Assembly (NCBI GenBank): GCA_050302175.1
Contig: JBNLAN010000014.1
Location: forward strand, 9,294-73,293
Direction of reading: 5' to 3'
From: JBNLAN01 sp050302175
GTDB lineage: Bacteria; Pseudomonadota; Zetaproteobacteria; Mariprofundales; Mariprofundaceae
Length of the DNA: 64,000 bases
The notes beneath the pieces are model-generated. The model was given only the letters and a program-made list of their open reading frames with translations, made no database searches and was not told where the DNA came from. How positions within the stretch are numbered: position 1 is the first letter of the stretch; every line of letters begins with the position of its first letter. Below, in pieces: positions 7,811-15,806 of the stretch. Made by a program: the position numbers and the translations under genes.

Positions 7811-8895
7811 CAAAACGCACTCTTCTCTTCCTGAGTTTTTTACTGATCTCTACTTCTGCCCAGGCAATCGATTTCGGCTGGCTGACGAACAGCAAATCCG
7901 ATAAGCCTGCGGCTCCGGCTGATGCTGCCAAACTGCTGACTCTGGAGCCCGGTGAAAACGAGCAATCGCCAAAAGTCTCGCCCGATGGCAGGCACCTGAT
8001 CGTCATCGCCAGCAAAGATTCGCAGACCCGGATTTCGCGCCGCGCCATCGAAAATGGCGATCCGGTCAACACCATCACCGAGGATGTCGATGCCGTAAAC
8101 TCTGCAAATTGGGAAGCGGGCGGGCAGGTCACTTTCCTTTCCGACCGGGCTGGCGGTCTCGGCCTTTGGCAAAAGGCTGCCGATGGTAAGGGCGTGCTTC
8201 GCCGCGCGGTGGAACTCAACGGCACCGTTGCCGAGCCCACACTGCTGGCCGACGGCTCCATGGTCGCGGTTCGCCTGATTCCGGATGGCAACAAACAGGT
8301 GCAACAACGTAACCAGCGCGAAAATTTCGACAACTGGACACATCCCGGCTTCCAGACGCATATCGTGCGCATTCTGTCCAATGGCTCGGAGCAGGCGCTC
8401 AGCCTCGGGGTCAATCCCGCCATCTCTCCGGACGGCAGCTGGATTGCATTCTCGGTTGCTGCAGGCCGCAGCTACCACCTGTTTTTGATGAAGAGCGACG
8501 GCTCGGAGCTAACGCAGCTGACCGATTCGCGCAGTGTGGATGTGCAGCCGGCCTGGAGTGCGGACGGAAAGTGGATCGTCTTTACCTCCAACCGGGCCGA
8601 GCCGGATTTGCGCTCTCCAGGCAAAAGTAACTGGGATATCTGGGCCATCTCCCGCGATGGCCGCACACTCAATCGCCTGACCAAAGACTCGGGCCGCGAT
8701 GGCGCCCCTTCAGTGAGCAAAAATGGCACGGTCTACTTTCATTCCGACCGTGATGTCAGCAAGCTGGATGCCCTTGATCACCAAGTGAAGGGAAACACCC
8801 GCGGTTTCCATATCTGGAGCGTAAAGCTCTTTGCAGAACAGGCCGCGGATTCGCCCAAGGCTGCACCAAAAGAGACAACTTCGCCGGCCAAATAG
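7807..8895 (+). CDS. TolB-like beta-propeller periplasmic protein (second of a pair)
   Basis: The 362-aa product starts at the ATG that overlaps the previous stop (ATGA). A signal peptide ends STSAQA before IDFGWL. Propeller blades visible include QSPKVSPDGRHLIVIAS, NPAISPDGSWIAFSVAAG, VQPAWSADGKWIVFTSNR and GAPSVSKNGTVYFHSDRD. The two products look like a diverged tandem duplication. Function unknown. Confidence 0.78.
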   Translation: MTKRTLLFLSFLLISTSAQAIDFGWLTNSKSDKPAAPADAAKLLTLEPGENEQSPKVSPDGRHLIVIASKDSQTRISRRAIENGDPVNTITEDVDAVNSANWEAGGQVTFLSDRAGGLGLWQKAADGKGVLRRAVELNGTVAEPTLLADGSMVAVRLIPDGNKQVQQRNQRENFDNWTHPGFQTHIVRILSNGSEQALSLGVNPAISPDGSWIAFSVAAGRSYHLFLMKSDGSELTQLTDSRSVDVQPAWSADGKWIVFTSNRAEPDLRSPGKSNWDIWAISRDGRTLNRLTKDSGRDGAPSVSKNGTVYFHSDRDVSKLDALDHQVKGNTRGFHIWSVKLFAEQAADSPKAAPKETTSPAK

Positions 8896-8901
8896 AAACT
8901 G

Positions 8902-8925
8902 GAAGGGCCGCTTTTGCGGCCCTTC
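8902..8925. terminator. Terminator-like hairpin between convergent genes
   Basis: Perfect 10-bp stem GAAGGGCCGC / GCGGCCCTTC with a TTTT loop, between the TolB-like gene and the convergent histidine kinase. There is no good T-run on either side, so termination may be bidirectional but weak. Confidence 0.6.
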
Positions 8926-8935
8926 TGATACTCCC

Positions 8936-10438
8936 TTAGCTGCGCATCACCGTATTCAGGCGTTCAGACAGCTCCGGATCTTTCCCCGCCAAAGGCAAAG
9001 AAACAATGAATTGGGTTCCGCCCCCCTCTTCACTCTCAACCGATATCTCGCCGCCATGCGCCAGCACAATGCGTTTGCAAATCGCCAGCCCCAGACCCGA
9101 GCCCCCTTCCGAGCGGGCGCGCCCATCATCAGCCCGGTAGAAACGGGAAAACAGGTGATCAAGATGATGCGATGCGATCCCCGGCCCCTCATCACGCACA
9201 GAGATAATCGCCCTCTCATTTTCGGCATGCGCACTCAGGTGTACCGTGGTCGCCTCCCGCGCATATTTATAGGCATTGTTCAGCAGATTGAATATCACAC
9301 GCTCAAGCTTGGCGGCATCACCGCTCACAAACAGATCATCAACGATATCCATTTCCAGCGTCATCTGACGGCTGGCGAACAGGGTTAAATGCTGCTGCCC
9401 TACCTCTTGCAGCAAGAGCGATAAATCCACCTCCCCCTGTTCAAGTTCCAGCTGCCCGGCATCGGCACGAGCCAGCATCAGGAGGTCATCCACGATCCGG
9501 CGCATGCGCTCAATCATATCGAGCTGATCATGCAGCACCTTATGGTACTCCTCAGGCGAACGCGGCTGGCGCAGCGCAACTTCGATTTCGCCTTTCAGAA
9601 CCGTCAACGGTAATCGCAACTCGTGCGAGGCATCGGCAGTGAATCGTTTTTGCGACTGAAAACTTGCCTCAAGATCGCCAAACATTTTATTGAGCGAACG
9701 AATCAACTCGCGAATCTCGCGATCCTGTGAAAATGAGGTCAGCCGCCGCGACAAGTCACCTGCCGCCACCCCGCGGGCGGTACTGGTAATCTCCTGAATC
9801 GGCCGCATGGCACGCTTGGCCATCACATACCCTGCCCAGGCACTGATCACGATGGATATCAGCCCCAGAATAAAGCCGAGCGAATAGAGCAGCTTGAATA
9901 CTGCCTGCGTATCGCTGGTGCTACGCCCCAGCAGCAGTGCGGCAACAACTCGATCTGTCCGCTTTATCGGCATTGCCACCACACGAATATTATCTTTCCG
10001 CAGCAATGAACGCGTGGAAACAAACACCATGACATTTCCCTTCATGGCTTGCCCCAGCGCCCGGCTGATTTCATCTCCCCCCGCCCCAATCAGGGAGTCG
10101 TCGGTGGCAAACAGTACCTGGCCATTCGACGCGACCAGTTGCACCGTGCCCATAAAGTGGTTGGAAAAGCTGCTCAGGTGCTCGTTCCAGTAATAGAAAG
10201 GCGAACGTTGCAATTCACCCACAACGCCCTGCGCCTGCTCGGCCAGCTTCTCATCGATATCGCTGTAGGCCTGCCGGGTAAGCAACACATACAAAAGCGA
10301 GCCCGCCACCAGCAGAATACTCAGCTCCACCACGATATAGAGCATGGCCAGACGGCCCCGGAAAGTCGTGAACATGGTCAGGCGGAAGCGCTTGGCAGCC
10401 CCGGGCACCCCGGACCCGAATGGCCGGGATGGCTTCAC
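8936..10438 (-). CDS. Two-component sensor histidine kinase
   Basis: The 500-aa protein has a first transmembrane helix at about 33-53, a periplasmic sensor region, a second helix at about 181-205 and HAMP after RAMRPIQEI. The HisKA phosphoacceptor is H272 in DASHELRLPLTVLKG; the family more often has HELRTPLT. The ATPase has N box NLLNNAYKYA, G1 DEGPGIA and G2 GGSGLGLAICK. The GTG start overlaps the response regulator stop (GTGA), indicating translational coupling; an internal ATG at 10375 is an alternative. The ligand is not evident; overall layout resembles heavy-metal or cation sensor kinases. Confidence 0.92.
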   Translation of the reverse strand: MKPSRPFGSGVPGAAKRFRLTMFTTFRGRLAMLYIVVELSILLVAGSLLYVLLTRQAYSDIDEKLAEQAQGVVGELQRSPFYYWNEHLSSFSNHFMGTVQLVASNGQVLFATDDSLIGAGGDEISRALGQAMKGNVMVFVSTRSLLRKDNIRVVAMPIKRTDRVVAALLLGRSTSDTQAVFKLLYSLGFILGLISIVISAWAGYVMAKRAMRPIQEITSTARGVAAGDLSRRLTSFSQDREIRELIRSLNKMFGDLEASFQSQKRFTADASHELRLPLTVLKGEIEVALRQPRSPEEYHKVLHDQLDMIERMRRIVDDLLMLARADAGQLELEQGEVDLSLLLQEVGQQHLTLFASRQMTLEMDIVDDLFVSGDAAKLERVIFNLLNNAYKYAREATTVHLSAHAENERAIISVRDEGPGIASHHLDHLFSRFYRADDGRARSEGGSGLGLAICKRIVLAHGGEISVESEEGGGTQFIVSLPLAGKDPELSERLNTVMRS

Positions 10439-11118
10439 GCGGGCGGAGCGTCGTCCGTCAGGATATATCCCTGTCCGCGAACGGTATGCAACAGCGCCGG
10501 CTCAAACCCTTTATCAATCTTCGAGCGTAAATGGCTGACATACACATCAATCACATTGCTCTCGGGATCAAAATTCATATCCCAGACATGCTCGCCAATC
10601 AGAGTGCGAGACAGCACCTTGCCCGGGTTACGCAACAGATATTCAAGCAAGGCATACTCCTTGGTGGTCAGGCGGATGCGTTTGGTGCCGCGAGTCACTT
10701 TGCGACTAATCGGATCAAGCTCAAGGTCGGCCATTTTCAAGGTCGGGGTTTTCACCTCCGAACGGCGGCGCAGCAGTGCACGCACGCGTGCCAACAGCTC
10801 TTCGAAGGCAAAGGGCTTCGGCAGATAGTCATCGGCACCGGCATCGAGGCCGCGCACCTTGTCTTCAATGGAGTCTCGCGCCGTCAGCATCAGCACAGGT
10901 GTTGCCACGCCACGGTCACGCAGTTCGCGGCAGACAATAATGCCGTTTTTCTTCGGCAGCATCACATCGAGAATTATCAGATCGTAATCGTTCACTTCGG
11001 CAAGAAACCCGCCGTCTTCGCCATCGTAAGAGACATCAACCGCATGCCCCTCCTCTTTCAGTCCTTTCTGAACGAACTGGGCAACGCGCTCTTCATCTTC
11101 AACAACGAGAATTTTCAT
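10435..11118 (-). CDS. OmpR/PhoB-family response regulator
   Basis: The 227-aa protein has a receiver domain with acidic pocket VVEDEE, phosphoacceptor D51 in LIILDVMLP, T79 in MLTARDS and K101 in YLPKPF. A C-terminal winged helix (about 128-225) includes TTKEYALLEYLLRNPGKV. The start at 11118 (MKILVVEDE) is the family start; a longer frame to 11175 is unlikely. It forms a pair with the following kinase. Targets unknown; the divergent lipoprotein gene at 11204 is a candidate. Confidence 0.95.
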   Translation of the reverse strand: MKILVVEDEERVAQFVQKGLKEEGHAVDVSYDGEDGGFLAEVNDYDLIILDVMLPKKNGIIVCRELRDRGVATPVLMLTARDSIEDKVRGLDAGADDYLPKPFAFEELLARVRALLRRRSEVKTPTLKMADLELDPISRKVTRGTKRIRLTTKEYALLEYLLRNPGKVLSRTLIGEHVWDMNFDPESNVIDVYVSHLRSKIDKGFEPALLHTVRGQGYILTDDAPPA

Positions 11119-11203
11119 GTGCACAGTTTGCAGACGAAATTCCCGGAAGTGAAGGCTTTCCTTTTCAATTGCCAAGCCCCGGACCGCAACCTAGCGTCAA
11201 CGC

Positions 11204-11626
11204 ATGCTACGCTTGCTTCTGGTTTTCACCCTCTTTGGCCTCTCCGCCTGCCAGTATACCGGAGAGCTTCGCGCATTCACGACCGATGGCTGCAGCGCCT
11301 TTCCCGATGGCCCTCCGAGTGAGCCAGACAAGTGGCGCAGCTGTTGCTTGGCACATGACAAGGCCTACTGGCTGGGTGGCACCTGTGAAGAGCGGGAAAA
11401 GGCCGATACGGATCTGCGCACTTGTATTGCCAAGGTGCAAAACGAAGAGCTCGCTGCCGTAATGTGGGCAGGAGTGCGGGCCGGAGGATCACCTTATCTG
11501 CCAACGCCGTTTCGATGGTCTTATGGCTGGCCCTATACGCGCGGCTATCGTGAGGTGACGCCGGAAGAGCACAAGCTCGCTGAAAAATTACTCAAAGAAG
11601 CCGAAGAGACCGAAGCCTCTAATTAA
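11204..11626 (+). CDS. Lipoprotein with phospholipase-A2-like catalytic motif
   Basis: The 140-aa product has a lipoprotein signal peptide with lipobox LSAC (C16). It then has RSCCLAHDKAYWLGG at residues 45-59. CCxxHDxxY is the phospholipase A2 active-site signature, in which His51 and Asp52 would act in catalysis and Ca binding. Further cysteines (C30, C61, C74) could form disulfides. It is divergent from the two-component operon. The enzymatic role is inferred from the motif; a non-catalytic cysteine-rich lipoprotein is the alternative. Confidence 0.7.
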   Translation: MLRLLLVFTLFGLSACQYTGELRAFTTDGCSAFPDGPPSEPDKWRSCCLAHDKAYWLGGTCEEREKADTDLRTCIAKVQNEELAAVMWAGVRAGGSPYLPTPFRWSYGWPYTRGYREVTPEEHKLAEKLLKEAEETEASN

Positions 11627-12029
11627 ACATTGCAGCCAGAAAGGCATAGCGCCCGAGCTTGCCGATCGTCACCAGCAAAAGGAAAACCGGCACCCCGCAG
11701 CGCAACAACCCGGCAACCAGACAGAGCGGATCGCCAAACACAGGGAACCAGGCCAGCAACAACGATGGTCTGCCGTATTTCCCAAACCAGCTTTCTGCCC
11801 GCGCCACACTCTCTTCTGACATACGCAACCACTTTCGATGCACCGCTTCGTTGCCCAGCCGACCCATGCCATAGGTAATAAAGCTTCCGAGCACATTGCC
11901 AACGGTTGCAATGAAAACGAGCAATACCGGATCACCGCCCTGCTGAAGTTCGTAAAGCAGCAGGGCTTCCGAACTGCCGGGAAGCAGAGTTGAAGAAGCC
12001 AGTGCGGAAAAAAACAGCGCCCAATTCAT
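11619..12029 (-). CDS. YqaA/DedA-family small membrane protein
   Basis: The 136-aa protein has several hydrophobic helices and the family features PGSSEALLLY, GNVLGSFITYGMGR and WFPVFGDPLCLVAG, typical of YqaA (SNARE-associated/DedA superfamily). DedA proteins act in lipid-carrier recycling and membrane homeostasis. Its 3' end overlaps the phospholipase-like gene by eight bases, tail to tail. It is divergent from ogt, with 23 nt between starts. Confidence 0.88.
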   Translation of the reverse strand: MNWALFFSALASSTLLPGSSEALLLYELQQGGDPVLLVFIATVGNVLGSFITYGMGRLGNEAVHRKWLRMSEESVARAESWFGKYGRPSLLLAWFPVFGDPLCLVAGLLRCGVPVFLLLVTIGKLGRYAFLAAMFN

Positions 12030-12052
12030 GCGTAGATGATAAGCTGAAGCCT

Positions 12053-12490
12053 ATGAATGGCGAGATTTTCATCTACCGCTCCCCACTCGGCGCGATTCAC
12101 TATGAACTGTGCGATGGCGTCTGCTCGCAGCTCTGGCTCGGCACCGGGCCGGCAGCGACCACTTCCGGCGACACACTGGTATCGCGCTGGCTGGATAGCT
12201 ATTGCAGCGGAACCACTCTTCCGCTGCCACCGCTTGCGGCTCCTCGTACACCTTTCCAGAGGCGTATGCGCGCTGCACTTGCAGATATAAGCATCGGACA
12301 AACCATCACTTACGGCGAACTGGCGAAACGACTTTGCACCTCTCCACGTGCTCTGGGTCAGGCACTCGGCGCCAATCCGCTACCGCTCCTGATCCCCTGC
12401 CACCGCGTTATTGCTGCGAACGGCCTTGGCGGCTTCTCCGGCGGCGAAGGCTGGAAAGAGAAGCTACTCGAATTTGAAGGGGCTATTTAA
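12053..12490 (+). CDS. ogt: Methylated-DNA-[protein]-cysteine S-methyltransferase
   Basis: The 145-aa repair protein removes O6-alkyl groups from guanine by transferring them to its own cysteine. The acceptor is C116 in LLIPCHRVIAANGLGGF. The DNA-binding helix includes ITYGELAKRL. I chose the ATG at 12053 (MNGEIFIYRS); the frame extends upstream to 11990 through the opposite gene but is not family-like. It overlaps the SIMPL gene tail to tail by eight bases. Confidence 0.93.
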   Translation: MNGEIFIYRSPLGAIHYELCDGVCSQLWLGTGPAATTSGDTLVSRWLDSYCSGTTLPLPPLAAPRTPFQRRMRAALADISIGQTITYGELAKRLCTSPRALGQALGANPLPLLIPCHRVIAANGLGGFSGGEGWKEKLLEFEGAI

Positions 12491-13196
12491 CCGGGAAATC
12501 CCTGAACGGCACTTCGATGATGCCGCTGACATTGATCTGAATCCGGCTCTCACCGCCTGCCAACGATGGCGCAACGCGGCTTTTACTTACCGCGAAGCTA
12601 TCCTCCATCATGGCCACCCTGCGCATTGGAGCAGGGCCTCCGCCGGAATGGGTCTGCATATCGATAATGCGAAACGATTTGGCAGAAAGCCCCTCGGCAA
12701 TATTTCCCGCCTTGGCCCGGAAGCTCCGAATCGCTTCCGTACGCAACCGATCCTCGATCTGCTTGCGCAGCTTGTCGCTGACCTGGAATTGCAGCCCGTT
12801 CAACTTAACGCCTGCCGCCTCGATATCGGCCATCCAGCCCGGTACGGCATCGATATCCTGCGTCTTGATCTGGCCGGATTGAACCAGCTGCCAGCTCTTG
12901 GTGGTGAAGACACCCGAATCCCAGACCGGATTCAGCGAGCGATTGGTGGTTTCGTGTTTCACCTTCTCCTTCTTCAAACGGGCAGTGACTTTCGCGGCAA
13001 TGCCATCGACCTTCTTCCGAAGCTGATCGGCATTGTTCCCCTTCGCTTCGATGCGGTAGGAGACCACCACCTCGTCGTTAACGACCTCCTCACTCGCCTC
13101 GGCGGAGAGCGATACCCGCGTGCCTTCCGGTTTGTAATCCTCGGCATAGGCCGGAGTCATAAAAAATAGTGTGGAGAGAATCAGTAGATATTTCAT
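12483..13196 (-). CDS. SIMPL (DUF541) domain periplasmic protein
   Basis: The 237-aa precursor has a signal peptide ending TPAYA before EDYKPEG. The body matches SIMPL/DUF541 proteins: RVSLSAEASEEVVNDEV and VVSYRIEAKG near the N-terminus, and a C-terminal strand IQINVSGIIEV. Family members are exported or outer-membrane-associated and linked to oxidative stress tolerance (YggE type), without a known enzymatic activity. Confidence 0.85.
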   Translation of the reverse strand: MKYLLILSTLFFMTPAYAEDYKPEGTRVSLSAEASEEVVNDEVVVSYRIEAKGNNADQLRKKVDGIAAKVTARLKKEKVKHETTNRSLNPVWDSGVFTTKSWQLVQSGQIKTQDIDAVPGWMADIEAAGVKLNGLQFQVSDKLRKQIEDRLRTEAIRSFRAKAGNIAEGLSAKSFRIIDMQTHSGGGPAPMRRVAMMEDSFAVSKSRVAPSLAGGESRIQINVSGIIEVPFRDFPVK

Positions 13197-13341
13197 AAAC
13201 GCTAATATGGTTCAGCCATCTCCAACCCGCAAGCCAGTTATTTGACGGACAAACCATTCCGACCAACAATAGGAGGGCAAAAGGACATTTGGGAGAAAAT
13301 AAAATGAAAAGTTATGTGCATATGTTTTTAAGCTCCGCATT

Positions 13342-14163
13342 ATGAAAACATATAACGTAAATTCTTGGGACGAAGTAAAAGAAGCTTTTAAGAAGATAGA
13401 GCACGAAATTGATCTACTTCAGGGAGAAAAAAACTTTCTATTTACAAAGCCGTCTTTTTTATATCGTGGCCAAGGGAATTCTGAATGGGACCTAGATACA
13501 ACTTTGGAGCGAGTTATAAAACAACCTGTCCCAGTTACTGAGTATTACCGTCATATCTTAAAAACAAGGCCCCAGGTTGAAGCTTTCAGCAATACAAAAT
13601 GGGAACTTATAGACTTGGGGGAATACACCAAATGGGCAGAGTCACGGTCTGATTTAGCTTGGCCTGACTATCCAGGGTATGAGTATATGATTTATTTACG
13701 ACATCATGGCTTCCCTTCTCCTCTACTCGATTGGTCTAGATCGCCATACGTTGCTGCTTTCTTTGCATATACAAACATTCCTGATGAAAGCGAAAATGTG
13801 GCTATATATTGTTACTCAGAAACATTAGGCAGCGGAAAAACATGGAGTAGTGAAAATCCAGTTATTACTGTTCGAGGACCGTACGCCCGAAGCCACAAAC
13901 GTCATTTTCTCCAACAATGCGAATACACTGTATGTTCAAAGCTTGGCAACCAAGGACTCCAATATACAAATCACGAAGAAGTGATTCGTTTAGAGAATGA
14001 AACGCAGGACCTTTTTTGGAAAATTATTGTTCCTCGCACCACAGCTCCCAGTGCGCTCAAAGACCTAGATTCTATGAACGTTAACGCTCTTTCTCTCATG
14101 GGAACCGAAGATGCGCTAATACAAACCTTGGCAACAAGGGAGTACGTTATAAACAACACGTAG
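13342..14163 (+). CDS. FRG-domain protein
   Basis: The 273-aa product has the FRG signature FLYRGQGNSEWDLDTTLER (about residues 36-54) and LRHHGFPSPLLDWSRSPYVA (about 118-137), both hallmarks of the fold. FRG proteins are uncharacterised but recur in accessory and defence-associated loci. The gene and its upstream 145 bp are clearly more AT-rich than the neighbours and use AT-ending codons, suggesting horizontal transfer. No toxin or restriction partner lies beside it. No ribosome-binding site is obvious. Confidence 0.82.
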   Translation: MKTYNVNSWDEVKEAFKKIEHEIDLLQGEKNFLFTKPSFLYRGQGNSEWDLDTTLERVIKQPVPVTEYYRHILKTRPQVEAFSNTKWELIDLGEYTKWAESRSDLAWPDYPGYEYMIYLRHHGFPSPLLDWSRSPYVAAFFAYTNIPDESENVAIYCYSETLGSGKTWSSENPVITVRGPYARSHKRHFLQQCEYTVCSKLGNQGLQYTNHEEVIRLENETQDLFWKIIVPRTTAPSALKDLDSMNVNALSLMGTEDALIQTLATREYVINNT

Positions 14164-14169
14164 TGCAGA

Positions 14170-14201
14170 TTTGCGTCCTTTTTGCATTGGCTCTGTCTAT
14201 A
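14170..14201 (+). promoter_or_regulatory. Candidate ECF-sigma promoter upstream of GNAT gene
   Basis: TTTGCGTCC (14170-14178) followed after exactly 15 bp by TGTCTATA (14194-14201), ending 21 bp before the GNAT start. The same two blocks with the same 15-bp spacing occur upstream of arsM. A GTC-containing -10 is typical of ECF promoters, and an ECF sigma gene lies 1.6 kb downstream. Assignment to that sigma factor is inference. Confidence 0.55.
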
Positions 14202-14222
14202 TAGAGTTAACGGAGCGACACG

Positions 14223-14687
14223 ATGATGAAAATAGAGATCACTGAGATATCACCTTGCTACGACAATGTTCGGGAGCTGTTCCGGCTCCTTGATACGCAC
14301 AACATGTCCCACCACCCGCCGGAGGTGTGCCACCTGACCCAGCCGGAAGAGCTGCAAGAAGTCCGCTCAATCCTGCTCGGAATCTTCTGTGACGGTGAGC
14401 TGTGCGGCATGGGGGCGTTGAAATTCTTCGACGACTACGCCGAGGTGACCCGCATGTTTGTCAAAGAGGCGTACAGGGGGAATGGACTCGCCGGAAAGCT
14501 GCTGGATGAGCTTGCCAAGGTCGCTTTGACCAATGGCCTGACAGTGCTCAGGCTCGAAACCAGCGAGAAGTTCAGGAGCGCCGTCCGCCTCTACCAGAAC
14601 TACGGCTTCCACTTCTGCGAGCCGTTCGGGGAGTATGTGAACAAGCCCCTCAACACCTACATGGAAAAGCAGATCGAAGGCTCCTGA
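14223..14687 (+). CDS. GNAT family N-acetyltransferase
   Basis: The 154-aa protein has acetyl-CoA motif A TRMFVKEAYRGNGLAGKLL and motif B VRLYQNYGFHFCEPF. A PhnO/YhfO-like general acetyltransferase fits best; substrate unknown. GGAG lies 9 nt before the first of two adjacent ATGs (14223, 14226). It shares a promoter-like element with arsM, so it may belong to the same stress response. Confidence 0.85.
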   Translation: MMKIEITEISPCYDNVRELFRLLDTHNMSHHPPEVCHLTQPEELQEVRSILLGIFCDGELCGMGALKFFDDYAEVTRMFVKEAYRGNGLAGKLLDELAKVALTNGLTVLRLETSEKFRSAVRLYQNYGFHFCEPFGEYVNKPLNTYMEKQIEGS

Positions 14688-14703
14688 AGTCTTTGCGATA
14701 AAT

Positions 14704-14735
14704 TTTGCGTCCTTTTTACGTGACCTCCGTCTATA
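14704..14735 (+). promoter_or_regulatory. Candidate ECF-sigma promoter upstream of arsM
   Basis: TTTGCGTCC (14704-14712), 15-bp spacer, CGTCTATA (14728-14735), 42 bp before the arsM start. It matches the element upstream of the GNAT gene in both blocks and in spacing, while the spacer sequences mostly differ. Confidence 0.55.
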
Positions 14736-14777
14736 GAGGTACGGCACAGCAAGTGTCGCTACTTAACGGAGGTTTAT

Positions 14778-15725
14778 GTGAATACTTTATTGATCGAAAA
14801 AGAGAATCCGGCAGCGGACGGATGCTGCGGCGGGCCTGCGCCTAAAGGGGTATCGGCCTGCTGTGTTCAGGATGCCGAAGCAAAAGCGCGTGGTGAAGAG
14901 GGTTGCGGCTGCAATAAGGCCTCAACCCCTGTAAAGCACGATGAAATCCGTCAGGCCGTGCGTGAGCAGTACAGTCAGGTGGCCGAAAGCGACGGCTGCG
15001 GTTGCAGCACGGCCGACTCCGGCTGCTGCACCTCCACGGTGACCGATCTTAATGCACTATCCGGTGCGCTGGGTTACTCATCATCAGAGACGGGTGCCGT
15101 GCCGGAAGGGGCCAACATGGGGCTTGGCTGCGGAAATCCGCAGGCGATCGCTGCCCTGAAGCCGGGCGAAACGGTAGTCGACCTCGGTAGCGGCGGCGGT
15201 TTCGACTGCTTCCTCGCTGCACGTCAGGTTGGCGATAGCGGTCATGTGATCGGCGTGGACATGACCCCGGCCATGATCTCCAAGGCCCGTGCCAATGCGG
15301 AGAAGAGCGATTACAACAACGTCGAGTTCCGGCTCGGCGAAATCGAATCACTACCCATCGCCGATGCCACGGCCGACGTGATCATCTCCAACTGCGTGAT
15401 CAACCTGTCACCGGACAAGCAGAAGGTGTTCAGGGAGTCGTTCCGAATCCTGAAACCGGGTGGACGCCTCGCCATCGCCGACATCGTCGCATCAGCCGAA
15501 CCGCCCGAGGAGATTCGCAACGATCTGGCGCTCTTCACCGGCTGCATGGCGGGCGCTTCACTGATCGACGAGATCGAGGCGATGCTGAAGGCGAGCGGCT
15601 TCGAGCAGATCAGGATCGAGCCGAAGGATGAGAGCAAATCGTTCATCCGCGACTGGGCACCGGGCATGCCGATCACGGACTACATCCTCTCCGCCACCAT
15701 CGAAGCGGTGAAACCAGCCGCCTGA
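14778..15725 (+). CDS. arsM: Arsenite methyltransferase (ArsM-like) with a cysteine-rich N-terminus
   Basis: The 315-aa SAM-dependent methyltransferase has motif I VVDLGSGGGFDCFLAAR (about 133-149) and IGVDMTPAMI. Cysteines C206 (SNCVINL) and C256 (FTGCMAG) are 50 residues apart, as are the As(III)-binding pair in characterised ArsM enzymes. The first 90 residues hold extra Cys clusters: GCCGG, ACC, GCGC, GCGC and GCC. The family methylates trivalent arsenic. The GTG start has ACGGAGGT upstream. Another thiophilic metalloid is possible. Confidence 0.85.
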   Translation: MNTLLIEKENPAADGCCGGPAPKGVSACCVQDAEAKARGEEGCGCNKASTPVKHDEIRQAVREQYSQVAESDGCGCSTADSGCCTSTVTDLNALSGALGYSSSETGAVPEGANMGLGCGNPQAIAALKPGETVVDLGSGGGFDCFLAARQVGDSGHVIGVDMTPAMISKARANAEKSDYNNVEFRLGEIESLPIADATADVIISNCVINLSPDKQKVFRESFRILKPGGRLAIADIVASAEPPEEIRNDLALFTGCMAGASLIDEIEAMLKASGFEQIRIEPKDESKSFIRDWAPGMPITDYILSATIEAVKPAA

Positions 15726-15735
15726 TCACACCACT

Positions 15736-15768
15736 CACCGGCCCGTGCAGCTTTTGCGCAGGCCGGTG
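15736..15768 (+). terminator. Hairpin after arsM
   Basis: Perfect 8-bp stem CACCGGCC (15736-15743) / GGCCGGTG (15761-15768) around a 17-nt loop, just after the arsM stop and 38 nt before the sigma-factor start. No T-run follows, so it could attenuate readthrough into the sigma gene rather than fully terminate. Confidence 0.45.
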
Positions 15769-15806
15769 ATTCAGGTGTAAACTTTATCTAACGCAAGGAG
15801 AAATGA

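Noticed and set aside
15753..15783. Autoregulatory copy of the same promoter before sigZ
   Set aside because: TTTGCG is present but the position that should hold YGTCTATA reads TGTAAACT; too weak to claim.
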